In this document: piece by piece, positions 37,301 to 49,665 of the stretch
Numbering within the stretch: the stretch's first letter is position 1
Layout of the letters: each line of letters starts with the position of its first letter
Assembly (NCBI GenBank): GCA_963924555.1
Contig: OZ004581.1
Location: 8,409,338-8,473,337, forward strand
Source: Crambe crambe
Lineage: Eukaryota > Porifera > Demospongiae > Poecilosclerida > Crambeidae
DNA length: 64,000 bases
Direction of reading: 5' to 3'
Notes under the pieces: generated by a model
Told to the model about the DNA's origin: nothing
Seen by the model: only the letters and a program-made list of their open reading frames with translations
Databases searched by the model: none
Translations under genes and position numbers: made by a program

Positions 37301-38859
37301 TACGACAGTGAAGGTACAACAGGGTAAGAGAATAGACAGCATGTAAGTAACCATGCAGAGAGTGAGTATGTTCAGGATAACTTACCGACTGAAGAAATCA
37401 TCAAAATACGTCAGTGAAGGTATGACAGAGTAAAAGAATAGACAGCATGTAAGTAACCATGCAGAGAGTGAGTACGTTCAGAATAACTTACCAACTGAAG
37501 GAATGACATTAAAGCATCGAATACGACAGTGAAGGTACGACAGGGTAAGAGAATAGACAGCATGTAAGTAACCATGCAGAGAGTGAGTACGTTCAGAATA
37601 ACTTACTGACTGAAGGAATGAAATTAAAGCATCGAATACGACAGTGAAGGTACAACAGGGTAAGAGAATAGACAGCATGTAAGTAACCATGTAGAGAGTG
37701 AGTACGTTCAGAATAACTTACCGACTGAAGAAAATACGTCAGTGAAGGTACGACAGAGTAAGAGAATAGACAACATGTAAGTAACAATGTAAAGAGTGAG
37801 TCAGTTCAGAATAACTTACTGGCTAAAGGAATGAAATTAAGCATCAAAATACGACAGTGAAGGTACAACAGGGTAAGAGAATAGACAGCATGTAAGTAAC
37901 CATGCAGAGAGTGAGTCTGTTCAGAATAACTTACCTCCTGAAGGAATGAAATTAAGCATCAAAATATGACAGTGAAGGTACAACAGGGTAAGAGAGTAGA
38001 CAGCATGTAAGTAACCATGCAGAGAGTGAGTACGTTCAGAATAACTTACCGACTGAAGAAATCATCAAAATACGTCGGTGAAGGTACGACAGAGTAAGAG
38101 AATAGACAGCATGTAAGTAACAATGCAGAGAGTGAGTCAGTTCAGAATAACTTACACGCTGAAGGAATAAATTAAGCATCAGTAACAGTATGACAGGGTA
38201 AGAGAATAGACAGCATGTGAGTAACAATGTAGAGTGTGAGTTGGTTCAGAATAACTTACCAGCTGAAGGTATCAAAATACGACAGGGTAAGAGAATAGAC
38301 AGCATGTAAGTAACAATGCAGAGAGTGAGTTTATTCAGAATAACTTACCCGCTGAAGGAATGAAATTAAGCATCAAAATACGACAATGAAGGTATGACAG
38401 GGTAAGAGAATAGACAGCATGTGAGTAACAATGTAGAGTGTGAGTTAGTTCAGAATAACTTACCGGCTGAAGGCATCAAAATACGACAGGGTAAGAGGAT
38501 AGACAGCATGTAAGTAACAATGCAGAGAGTGAGTTTATTCAGAATAACTTACCAACTGAAGGAATGAAATTAAGCATCAAAATATGACAGTGAAGGTACG
38601 ACAGGGTAAGAGAATAGACAGCATGTAAGTAATAGTGCTGAAAGTTGTCAAGAATAACTCACATCCTGAAGGATCTAAATATGTCAATGAAGGTATGACA
38701 GGGTAAGATAATGAGAAGTGATAAAACAATATGTTAATGAAGTATAAGTAATGACTTACCAGGAGAAGGGGTAATAAGTTCCAACATCAAATTGAGTGTG
38801 TATGGTGTGAAAGAACATGATGCCAAATATAATAATGTCAGTCTTGAATGACTCACCTC
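28366..38859 (-). repeat. Array 2: 94 candidate single-codon microexons
   Basis: The unit, orientation and splice motifs are those of array 1. Selected triplets (lowest base, minus strand): 28366 CTA, 28481 TCG, 28702 TCA, 28915 CCA, 29020 GAG, 29355 GAA, 29585 TAT, 29699 CGG, 30732 TCT, 31077 CCG, 32217 TTG, 32332 TTC, 34446 GGG, 36133 AAA, 36476 TGG, 38156 CGT, 38260 CTG, 38663 GAT, 38857 GAG. By my count there are 18 kinds: about 27 TCG, 8 TCA, 11 TTG, 9 GAG, 9 CGG, 8 TAT, 6 CCA, 5 CCG and a few others, with no stop codon. The unit at 32552 has a changed acceptor (TTCAAG) and may be dead. A donor without acceptor occurs near 38758, as at 4018 in array 1. If all were joined they would add about 94 residues, over a third serine. 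Confidence 0.75.
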
Positions 38860-39173
38860 CTGAAAGAAAACATTGATACACATAATTCAGCACTTTCTAA
38901 TCAATGAATATTCCAGACACAATCTTGAAACTTCCTTCCTTTTTTGGTAAAGGGTTGACAAGTGAGAATTGGCCCCACCCGTACACATGGGCCACATAGG
39001 CACACTGCAGTACAGCACAAGCTGCACTTCAGGTGAGGAAGGAATGAGCTTCCAAGTCATTACCAGTGGTGGGTTGCATTGGTACACTCTCCATAATCAA
39101 TACTCCCCAACTAAATGAGCTGGTGTCACACCCTAGCCCCTAGTCCCTAGCTACCTTTTTCATGTGAATGCAC

Positions 39174-39251
39174 TCAAAAATATGGTTCACCTCTGCTAGA
39201 AGTAGCCTTCTTCTCTGCTTCTTCATTCTCTTCACCTTTTTTATCACTCAT
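39174..39251 (-). CDS. Gene B: MSDKK first exon, splice donor lost
   Basis: The minus strand reads MSDKKGEENEE, then AEKKATSSRGEPYF, then TGA. It is a clear copy of the gene A exon at 4482-4556. One base (the G of GTGAGT) is missing, so ATATTTT|GTGAGT became ATATTTTTGAGT; this removes the donor and creates a stop. A new weak donor-like GTGAAC has appeared inside (AGCAGAG|GTGAAC), but it would change the phase. So gene B may be transcribed from another first exon, be inactive in this allele, or carry a sequencing error here. Confidence 0.6.
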   Translation of the reverse strand: MSDKKGEENEEAEKKATSSRGEPYF

Positions 39252-39314
39252 GATGTGATCCAGTAAATATTTCTTACCTGACAAAATGATCCAAAAGTCT
39301 GTGGGTTCAAAGGT

Positions 39315-39473
39315 TATACAGTGGATTGCAGGTTGCTTGACACTAGTACTTCAGCCAGCAAGGTCACATGGACCAATCAGATTCATGCTGACATCATTGC
39401 CTGCAAATCTGATTGGTCCATGTGACCTCCGTGGCTGAAGTACTAGTGTCAAGCAACCTGCAATCCACTGTAA
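39315..39473. repeat. Hairpin element just upstream of the gene B 5' module
   Basis: Arms of about 63 bases (acagtggattgcaggttgct to its complement) lie around catgctgacatcattgcctg. The similarity between the gene A and gene B 5' regions ends close to here (about 39288 versus 4588). Confidence 0.85.
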
Positions 39474-40571
39474 TGATTCACTACGCATGCGCAAGATGCA
39501 AGTGGTTTGAATAATTCTCGAGTTAGCTGAAATGGTCTCAAAATTAATGTCTAACCTAGATGAGTGAATGGTTTTGGGAAAGCATGATGTTTAAGTGAAG
39601 AGATTAGACAACATGATAAGCATTGAGTGATACCTGCACGTGAAAAGGGGAAAGTCATTCAGTCTGCAGTGTGAAATAATATGGAAAGCCATGATGGACA
39701 AAAATAAAAATAGATCACCAAGCTGAGCAAGTTCAATTATTAAACTGTACTCATGTCAGAATCATCAATTATTAAACTGGGATCATCAATATCAAACTGT
39801 ACTCGTGTCGTTGTGTTGGAATTATCAAGTTCAATGTGCTCATGTCTGAACTGAACTCTTCAATGTGTTCATGTCTCTTATGCTTCAATGTGCTCATATC
39901 ATCACTCTGCATTTCATATTTCATTATCAAGTTCAATAACTGAACTCTTATACTTCAATGTGCTCATATGCATTGTCTGAACTCTGATACTTCAATGTGC
40001 TCACATCATCACTCTGCATTTCATTATCAAGTTCAATAACTGAACTCTTATACTTCAATGTGCTCATATGCATTGTCTGAACTCTGATACTTCAATGTGC
40101 TCACATCATCACTCTGCATTTCATTATCAAGTTCAATGTACTCATGTCTGAACTGAACTCTTATACTTCAATGTGCTCATATCATTTAAATTATCCCCTG
40201 CAAGGGGACAAGCCCTATCCAAGAAGAGCAAAGGTACTTGATTTGACGGACACCAAACTGAACTAAGATCTGTTGAATGCCAAATCAATATTGGGTGCAG
40301 AGGAGTTAGGAAATTGATGATCATGGTCGAGTTTGCACTAACCTTAACCCTTTACCAGAACAGGCTCTGACTCTGCTGCAAACAGCCAGGTCACCCATAA
40401 TTTAACCCCATGCACCCATGCCATAATTCAAGCCACAGCAAACGCGCCGACAACTCAGAATCATTGAACTTGAAATTGTTGTACCAGTCAGTGGGGACCA
40501 GCGATTCGGTCATGGGGAAGATCTCCCCCAGCACCCACTAACACACACACAAACATGAACTTGAATAATAA
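39474..40571. other. Intergenic, with a tandem repeat
   Basis: At about 39830-40190 phrases such as cttcaatgtgctcatatcat and ctgcatttcattatcaagtt recur, including two near-identical units of roughly 105 bases at 39956-40137. No exon was seen. It separates the convergent 3' end of the HECT gene from gene B. Confidence 0.6.
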
Positions 40572-43500
40572 TTACACAGAACCAAAACCATTTTGTCCCA
40601 TTAGGGAAAGAGTCATGTAATGCTTGAAACTGGAGTATGTGGAGTGGTCTATCGGGATTCTCAAATTCGGGAGACAGGTACTGGATGTGGCCAGGTTGCC
40701 TTCAGTAAATTCGAGGGTTGGCTTCTCACTGAAGCCCAAGGGAGGCTCTTTTTTTGTACCGGAGAAAAAAATCATCAGGTCTTCTAATCCCACCACTTCA
40801 CCAGCCTCCGTCTTCACAACACGTTCTAAAGACATACACCAGATGATTGTGAGAGAGCGTGGTATCTGATAAACATGCACCCATAGGTCAATACCCACGT
40901 GGAGCTTCCCATCGGTTATTATTCAATATAGGTAAGGGTCACCGGCTACACACCTTCACATTCTTCAATGAAATCCATGAAGAAAACATATGCAGCATGC
41001 TCCTTCTCCTTCCTTGCAACATCACTATTGAAGATGGGATTAAACAAATTCTTGAAATAGTCTGCAAAGAGAAAACAGGTTCAGCATGAATACAACTAGT
41101 CTAGATACCACATACACCAAGCACACACCTGATGTTAGATTCACTGGTGTGTAATTAAAATAGGGAGCCATCAAGGTCGAGTACCGCCGAATGGTCTCCA
41201 GAATGCCACACATCCTCAAACCCTCGCAAAACTGGTCAATCTCTGGTTTCACCCTCATAAGAACGTGAGTCTTCAGGGTATTTTTTAACGATTCCTTGTC
41301 CGACATGACGAGAGACGACAGTGGCTTCCTGTACCCTGTCTCTAGCATTGTTATCTCGAAGTCACTGTGCTCAAACACTTCCCTCAGTGACTCATCGGAG
41401 TTTGCAGCTTCCAGCTAAAGAGAATTAACATCATCATCAATCACTTGCCAGGGGAAAATTGCCCGAGGGGTGAAGGGATACTAGAGCTGGTGGGCAAGCA
41501 GTATATTTTTGCCCCTTGGAAATAATTACATCTACACAGTATCCCCATTCTGGGTGGTTCCATACAGGTAAGGAGGGAAATAAAAATGCTGCCATAGCTC
41601 CACCTTACCATCTCAAGCAAGTTCTTGACAAGTGGGTCTGCTATCCCCTGTGCAGAGAACTTCTCGGAATACTTCTCAGTACAGATGTAATTGTATGCAA
41701 CAGGGGAAAACACAGGTAATCCAGGGCCTCCCTGGACTATGGATGTCGCCACTAGTTTTCCAATCATTTTGAAATCTTCGCTCTGAATGGGGTGGATAAA
41801 AATAAATAAATAAATAAATGAAACAAAACAATATGTACCATACACTGAGCCAAAATGTATAGCTATTACTATGCGGTCACTCTTGGGCTATGTAGAGGAT
41901 TGCAACATCTCTTTCACATGCCACTCACACTTACTTCCAATGCGGGTATGTTCTTGGCAAACAGGCACATCCCAGAATCCCCAACACAGTAATGCCTAAC
42001 CACTTCCTGGATGAAGAGTCTCCAAAATTCCCTGGTGGGCCCTCCAGTATCCACTGCCTCCTTCCCTACAAACTGGACCTGAGTCGAACAATGAAATAGT
42101 AGAGGCAAAGCCAGCAAATTATAACCAGTCTCCCAAGACCATGCACGCATTGGACATCACTTACATTCAAGAGTTTGGTGGGATCAAATCTGGTCTTCCT
42201 GACTTCACGTAGAGCATTTTCCAGTAACTTATCCCTTCTCACAACAATGTGTGTTCGTGGGACGATTGCCCAGTCCTCGTCACTGACCGCCATTTTCACA
42301 CCGAATCGACTCCTAAGAACAGCCAGCAACTCCCGAAGACTAGTCGGTTCCCTGTGTTGAGCAGAATTTAAAGTGGTCGTTAAATTAATTAAAGTTGTAT
42401 GCTCTTACTCGTCTGGACCCTTGAGGCTTTCGACCACTGCACTCCTATACATCTGTTCTTCCACATCTTCGTACTCTGTGGTCACATCCTCAATAGATGA
42501 TGATCGTGAAGGGGGCTGGAAAGACCTCAGTCTAACCACCGGCAGCTGAGAAGGATACCGCATAATTATTTTTAGTTTCAAGCTTTGATGTCAAGGTATA
42601 ATTTTAATCTCAGAAAATGCTTTAGCCAAACAAATTTTGGTCCTGAACAACTAGACTATTGACTATTCAGGTTGGCTGGAGCAGTTGATAGATCCATAAA
42701 ATAGTAAAGAGGCAAACCCATTCAACGTTCCTCATTGAATTGTTCAGACACTATAAACACCTCTGGGCTCAATACTTGTGTTGAACAATGATTGGACAAA
42801 ACAGCTGAATCCACAGAGTATTAATGTTAAAATATTTTAGCCTGTACCAAAATTATTTACAACAAATTAATTGTGTGTATAATTATTATTTTGACATGAA
42901 CATTAATTACATGAATACATGAATAGGAGCACAATCATAGCAATTGTTAACTGTGAGGCAGCTAAAACTTGAGTACAAAATACCTCGTGGTACAAAATAC
43001 TACATACCTCGGAATCAGAATCACTGGCAGAACTTGAGCACACCTGTAAAAAAAAATAAATAAATAAAAAAAAATGTTTATTTTAAAAATCCAAGTCTAC
43101 TTGCTGTTCCATTGTGAATATAAAAAAAAACTTTTACATAGCTTCCTTTGAAGTAGCCCAACTACATAATTATAGTGAAAGGAGGCTATTGGTTCTGCTG
43201 TGTTGCAAGATCACTGCAATCTGCTGTAATGCCTGAAACTAAATGCTGCCAGTAACAGGCCAATGATCGAGGGGCTTGATAAGGGGACATGAGGGAGTGG
43301 ATATATTACCTTGGGAACTTGACTGCACTGAAGTTAGGACAGCAAACGGCTTACATTGCTATAGCTAGCTGCAAGCAACATGACATAGCCTCCATCCTTT
43401 CAAATGGCTTGGACTTGAAAGGAGGCTATGTAAATTTTGGTTTTGCTGTACTTGCAGAGATCAAAGCAGTCTGCTTGGGAGGAGGACGGACCACACTGAA

Positions 43501-44694
43501 TGGGAGGAGGAACCAGTGACCACCAGTGAATGGAATGCTAATAGCAGCTTCAGCGACCAAGTGAATGGAATGCTAATGAAGAGCACCAACCCACATGCAC
43601 TGGTCTTACATCTCTTGTGGATCTCTCTCCACGTCTCTCTGGGCTCCTACTCCTGCTTCTGGCAGAGGAAGGGCCACCTGGACACACCCTCATGTGCTCT
43701 CTCAGAAGGGCAACCCTGCACTTTTGGCCACAATCAAGGCACCTTTCTTCCACCTATTATAAATAGCAATCTGAACTGGAGTGTTTTCTAAATGTTGGAT
43801 AAAGAAACCTCAAAGAAAGTGGGCTGGGTCTATACGGCATCAATTGAATTAAATTAAGCATGCACCCCCCCCCCCCCCCCCCCCCCCCCCTTACAGCTAT
43901 AGGGGAGACTCTGATCCACTCACCCCTTCCACTTCCTCATCCAGGGCCTCCTCCTCTAGGCTTAGATCCCTCTGTATTGGCCTGATATATACTCTTCCAT
44001 TGCCCACCCTGCGCTTGAGCAACCTCGGACTGCTAGATATCCTCGACCCAATCAGCACCAAGTCCCTCGACTGCGGCTTGCAGCGGAGCAGCTCAAACCC
44101 TCCTCCACTCTCCAGCTTGGGGTAGGCCGCCAACAACAGCTGGTGAAACGCTTGTGGGCTGCAGTCAACATCTGGTACTGTCACTGTCTTCTCACCCAGC
44201 CCCGCCTCCTCTAAGATCATCTTTCCAGACTGGCTAGTGGGAACCCTGTCTGCACTGGTGCTGCTTAGACACACAAACTTGTGGTCCCAGCTGGTAGCTG
44301 GCGCTGCTTTCTTTTTCTTCTTCCAATTGAAGAGGCTGCTTTGCTCTTCTCTCACTCCTCGTAGGGATGACATGGCATTGTGGTATGCATCTTCGAACCC
44401 TAGGAGGAGAGATTATTTAGCTATTGTTCACCCCTTTTCTGGCTACAGGCCCGACGACTATACAGCCTTACTTGCTCCAGGTGACAGAGAGCGCAGGTTA
44501 ACGGCAGCCCTGCAAGGAGTCGTTGGCAAGTCTGCAGCTCTCCCGGGAACTGCATCCATTCTCTCAGTAGTGCCTGGTGCTTCGCTGGAGCTCGACCTCG
44601 CACGTCCATCGCCGCTCATAGAAGAGGACACTAGCTCTAGGGCCCTCCGGAGCACCATTCTGTCTCCCTCCGACAACTGTCCACCACCAGACAT
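40572..44694 (-). CDS. HECT-type E3 ubiquitin ligase (G2E3-like), complete, 11 exons
   Basis: Exons in order: 44472-44694, 43924-44399, 43610-43753, 43008-43043, 42409-42545, 42165-42351, 41935-42078, 41609-41782, 41129-41414, 40954-41061, 40572-40825. All phases fit, giving 722 residues. Exon 3 holds a C2HC zinc finger (RCLDCGQKCRVALLREHMRV plus C), like ubiquitin-binding UBZ fingers. Exons 6-11 form the HECT domain: FVGKEAVDTGGPTREFWRLF in the N-lobe, then DLMIFFSGTKKEPPLGF and LATSSTCLPNLRIP in the C-lobe. The cysteine in SSTC matches the catalytic thioester cysteine, and the C-terminus is NGFGSV. The lobe order is that of G2E3-like HECT ligases, which are numerous in sponges and cnidarians. 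Start: ATG at 44694, before the first donor. Its 5' part is duplicated in inverted orientation at 62383. Confidence 0.9.
43867..43890. repeat. Homopolymer C run in a HECT intron
   Basis: A run of C lies between exons 2 and 3 of the HECT gene. The same run appears as G at 63188-63211 in the right arm. Confidence 0.9.
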
Positions 44695-45131
44695 CACTGC
44701 ATCACTGCTCTCAGTAGCTAGCTAGCTAGCTGCATTATTGGCTTTAATTTAACGACATCCGCCTACGTCCCAATGGCCTATTATTAACATCCGCCTCCGG
44801 CTCCCTACGGTGCAATTTCCCGAACGTCAAACCATTTTCGCAATGGTGCAGCTATATACTTTCTTTTGACTGAGCCTCTAAGTAAGTGTTCTCCACCCCC
44901 TGCCTTCTTGCTTGGGCTTTCCCCGGAGAAGGGAAAGGGAAAGGGAAGTAGCCTAAGTTGCTGTGTCTATTTACTAGCCTACATCATGCATAGATATAGG
45001 TACGTATACATACATTCCTGCTGGGACTTGTGAGCTACATTCAGCTGTGCTTAGTAGCTATTATAAAGACCATTCAGAATTGCTATAGGTCTAAGCTTAG
45101 TTACGATCTCTTTGGCTCAAGCCTTGGCTTA
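44695..45131. promoter_or_regulatory. Likely divergent promoter region of HECT and integrase genes
   Basis: It lies upstream of the HECT start. In the right arm, where the 9.55 kb block is absent, the HECT ATG (62383) and the integrase ATG (61838) are only about 545 bases apart and point away from each other. The region holds repeated ccgcctccggctccct and aagggaaagggaaaggg motifs. No TATA box was seen. The promoter role is inference from gene arrangement. Confidence 0.4.
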
Positions 45132-45594
45132 TCAGAGAGTGCGGTAGCACTCTCTAAGTAGGGATGGCGGGTCAAAGGTCATAAGACTGTATAAACTAAA
45201 AACTCTTCTTTCTCTTCTACCCTTACTCTACAGGTTCTCAGAAGGCTACAGTGAATTATTACATCTACAAAGAAGAGAGGAGAATGTTCAAAGACCAAAA
45301 ATTCATTCGCTAACATGAGAAAAAAACGATGTCTAAAATTGACTTTTGTTCTTTTTCTTTATCAGAGAGTGCGCTAGCACTCTCTAAGTAGGGATGGCGG
45401 GTCAAAGGTCATAAGACTGTATAAACTAAAAACTCTTCTTTCTCTTCTACCCTTGCTCTACAGGTTCTCAGAAGGCTACAGTGAGATACTACTTCTACAA
45501 AGAAGAGAGGAGAGTGTTCAAAAATCAAAAATTCATTCGCTAACATAAGAAGAAAACGAGTTCTAAAATTGACTTTTGTTCATTTTCTTTATAA

Positions 45595-45926
45595 GGCCAC
45601 ACCAAGTCAATTATTAGTTTCTGGTCCCCCGCCCGCCTGCTAATCGCGCTGCGGGAATTTGAGGACTATAATGATATGTAGCAAAAGAAGTAGAAGAACA
45701 GAGGACCTCGTGCGTGTTGTGTGAAATAATTATTGTGAAATGTTGTACTAGTTAGCTCCACCAGCCATGCCTTTGATCAACGTAGAACTGTTATATCTGA
45801 ACATTCTACCCTTCTACCGTGGAAGATTGCAAACTTGCAGCAGCCATGATAGTCGCAATTACCGCCCGCCCGCATGTTAATTTAAAAGGGGAAAGACCAG
45901 AAACTAATAATTGACTTGGTGTGGCC
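45595..45926. mobile_element. Small element with 32-base perfect inverted repeats, TAA duplication
   Basis: The termini start GGCCACACCAAGTCAATTAT and end in the exact complement. TAA flanks both sides (45592-45594 and 45927-45929). A three-base TAA target is usual for PIF/Harbinger-type elements. No coding content. It is inserted between a P and a Q unit. Confidence 0.75.
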
Positions 45927-46812
45927 TAATAATAATAATAAGGATAATAAATATCAGATCAACGCCCCGACTTACTGGCTATAGTCATCAAAATTCTGCT
46001 TTGGCCATCTGTTAGAGCGGCACCTAGAGGCTGATCTTTTGCTATTAGTTTTGACTAAGGCTCTACTTCACTATTCGATAGCACTCGGCACTAGCTAATC
46101 TTTCTACGCCATTTTGAAGCGCACGTCGGTAGGGGGCGGGGCCTGTGGGCGGAGCCACGAAAACTTCAAACTGTTCAGTAGCTCTGCTAGCTAGGCTTAG
46201 GTCTTCAGTTTAATCGTTTAGCTAGCTATTTATTCTTATCTGATGATGTTCCAGTCACTCCTTACTGAATTACAGTACAGATGCTCATCCTATAGTAGTA
46301 TTATAGCCAGTACTTGGCTGTAGTGTAGTCACCATGCTCATTTACATTGTTATTGCTGATATTCAATAGCTAATAGACAAAACTGAATAGCTAAACAAAT
46401 TCTTTAACCAGTGACCCTACAAAAGAAAAAGATAAGGTTTATGTAGAGCTGGCTTTGTACTGTACTGTAGCTTCATCACTGCATACTCTCAGTTGAAGTG
46501 ACAGTCAATGCAAGCACTAAGAAAAAGGATGGAAACAAGTGAGCACAAAAAATTTCTTCTAAATAAAAAGGTTAAGTAGGGATAGCCTAAAATCTAGCTG
46601 GGCTATGTAATGTACTGCAGCCTAGCTCGTATGAAAACAATCCCTACTTTTACAACTGCCGTAGCTAGCTATAGGTAGTGGATGTAAATGTAGGGATTGT
46701 TTTCATACGAGCTAGGCTGCAGTACATTACATAGCCCAGCTAGATTTTAGGCTATCCCTACTTAACCTTTTTATTTAGAAGAAATTTTTTGTGCTCACTT
46801 GTAATAATAAGG

Positions 46813-46846
<34 letters not shown>

Positions 46847-49218
46847 GATCGACGTACCGGCTTACTGGCTATAGTCATCAAAATTCTGCTTTGGCCATCT
46901 GTTAGAGCGGCACCTAGAGGCTGATCTTTTGCTATTAGTTTTTACTAAGGCTCTACTTCACTATTCGAGCACTCGGAACACTAGCTAAATCTTTCGACGC
47001 CATTTTGAAGCGCATGTCGGTAGGGGGCGGGGTTATGGGCGGAGCCACGTAAGCTTCTTAAGTTTAGCTAGCTAAGCTTAGCTAGGTCTTCAGTTTAATC
47101 GTTTAGCTAGCTATTTATTCTTATCTGATGATGTTCCAGTCACTCCTTGCTGAATTACAGTGCTCACCCTCAATTCTTTTATACATACACAAACTAATAT
47201 TCAACTTCAAGAACTAAGAAAAAAGGATAGAAACAAGTGAGTGCAAAAAATTTCTTCTAAATAAAAAGGTTAAGTAGGGATAGCCTAAAATCTAGCTGGG
47301 CTATATAATGTACTGCAGCCTCGTATGAATACAATCCCTACTTTTACAACTGCTATAGCTAGCTATAGGTAGTGGATGTAAATGTAGGGATTGTATTCAT
47401 ACGAGGCTGCAGTACATTATATAGCCCAGCTAGATTTTAGGCTATCCCTACTTAACCTTTTTATTTAGAAGAAATTTTTTGCACTCATCAGAGAGTGCGC
47501 TAGCACTCTCTAAGTAGGGATGGCGGGTCAAAGGTCATAAGACTGTATAAACTAAAAACTCTTCTTTCTCTTCTACCCTTGCTCTACAGGTTCTCAGAAG
47601 GCTACAGTGAATTATTACATCTACAAAGAAGAGAGGAGAATGTTCCAAAACCAAAAATTCATTCGCTAACATAAGAAAAAAACGATGTCTAAAATTGACT
47701 TTTGTTCTTTTTCTTTATCAGAGAGTGCGCTAGCACTCTCTAAGTAGGGATGGCGGGTCAAAGGTCATAAGACTGTATAAACTAAAAACTCTTCTTTCTC
47801 TTCTACCCTTACTCTACAGGTTCTCAGAAGGCTATAGTGAATTATTGCATCTACCAAGAAGAGAGGAGAATGTTTAAAAACCGAAAATTCATTCGCTAAC
47901 ATAAGAAAAAAACGATGTCTAAAATTGACTTTTGTTCAATTTCTTTATCAGAGAGTGCGGTAGCACTCTCTAAGTAGGGATGGCAGGTCAAAGTCCATAG
48001 GACAGTATAAACTAAAAACTCTTCTTTCTCTTCTACCCTTACTCTACAGGTTCTCAGAAGGCTACAGTGAATTATTATATCTACAAAGAAGAGAGGAGAA
48101 TGTTCAAAAGCCAAAAATTCATTCGCCAACATAAGAAAAAAACGAGTTCTAAAATTGACTTTTCGTTCTTTTTCTTTATAATAATAATAATAATAAGGAT
48201 AATAATAATAATAATAAGATCGACGTACCGACTTACTGGCTATAGTCATCAAAATTCTGCTTTGGCCATCTGTTAGAACGGCACCTAGAGGCTGATCTTT
48301 TGCTATTAGTTTTGACTAAGGCTCTACTTCACTATTCGATAGCACTCGGAACACAGCTGCTAATCTTTCTACGCCATTTTGAAGGGGGCGGGGCTTATGG
48401 GCGGAGCCACGTAAGCTTAAGTTTAGCTATAGCCAAGGTCTTCATTCATTATCTGATGATGTTCTTGCTGAATTACAGTACAGATGCTCATCCTATATAG
48501 TAGCATTATAGCCAGTACTTGGCTGTAGTGTAGTCAGCTCACTTCACCATGCCGTGTACATGTCATTTACATTGCTGTTGCTGTAAAGTTTTATATCAAC
48601 AAAACTTAAATAGCTAAACAAATTCTTCAACCAGAGACACTGTATGTACCTACAAAAGAGGTTTATGTAGAGCTGGCTTTGTATAGTACTGTACTGTAGC
48701 CTCCCTCATTCAACTTCAAGCACTAAGAAAAAGGATAGAAACAAATGAGCGTAAAAAATAAAAAGGTTAAGTAGGGATAGCCTAAAATCTAGCTGGGCTA
48801 TCTATAATGTGCTGCAGCCTCGTATGAAAAAAATCTTCGCGATATTACCTCATAAAAGGGGTGGGGCAATTAATAGCAGTTCTCCTCATATAACACCTGC
48901 ACAGGATGTGGCCATTTGATGGCATCCACTATTATGATCACTACACCAAATGCATAAACTCCCCATACTCCTCCCTCAAGCAAGACATACGTACCATCTC
49001 AATAATTATTTCAGTGATCACATATGTAACAATTAGCTAATGCTGTTCACTTTTTAAAATGTTCACTCCTTTCAGTACTCCATTACACTGCAGATGATCA
49101 TCCTTCAAACTCTCCTCCCTGAACAGAATGAAATACTGATCATTAAATAAATTTAGTTCAATCAAGGAAGCCTTTAGTGTCTATCAATTTTCATAATCAC
49201 AAAGAAAAAGAATGCAAA

Positions 49219-49665
49219 CAAGTGAATGCAAAAAATTTCTTCGAAATAAAAATGTGAAGTAGGGATGCTATTATAACTGCAGCTTCATTATGAAAACCAA
49301 GTACTGCAGCATCGAAGCAGTATGGCCCAAAAATCGAGCTGGAATATGTATTATAACTGCATGCAAGAGAGTGAACTTAGTGAAGTGACCCTTACCCATC
49401 ATCAAGTACAAGATACTATTCCTACTTCACTCCCATGATCAAGGGCCAAGGGAGTGAAGTAGGAATAGTATCTCGTACTTGATGATGGGTAAGGGTCACT
49501 TCACTAAGTTCACTCTCTTGCATGCAGTTATAATACATATTCCAGCTAGATTTTTGGGCCATACTGCTTCGATGCTGCAGTACTTGGTTTTCATAATGAA
49601 GCTGCAGTTATAATAGCATCCCTACTTCACATTTTTATTTCGAAGAAATTTTTTGCATTCACTTG
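49219..49665. repeat. Long foldback, arms about 215 bases
   Basis: It is nearly perfect from caagtgaatgcaaaaaattt through a centre atgatcaagggccaaggg. A second copy at 54242-54683 forms the right end of the block and differs by a few bases (for example tcgtacttgatg against tcgtaatgatg). Confidence 0.9.

Noticed and set aside
378-38859. Plus-strand AG-CAT-GTAAGT motif in each unit
   Set aside because: It also has the form AG-NNN-GT, but the triplet is nearly constant and the upstream sequence is purine-rich, so there is no pyrimidine tract for an acceptor.
28366-38859. CRISPR-like array
   Set aside because: The repeat is about 112 bases with a three-base variable part; there are no spacers, no cas genes, and the context is eukaryotic.
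47896-48252. Tyrosine-rich frame
   Set aside because: Produced by the TAA repeats at a Q unit border.
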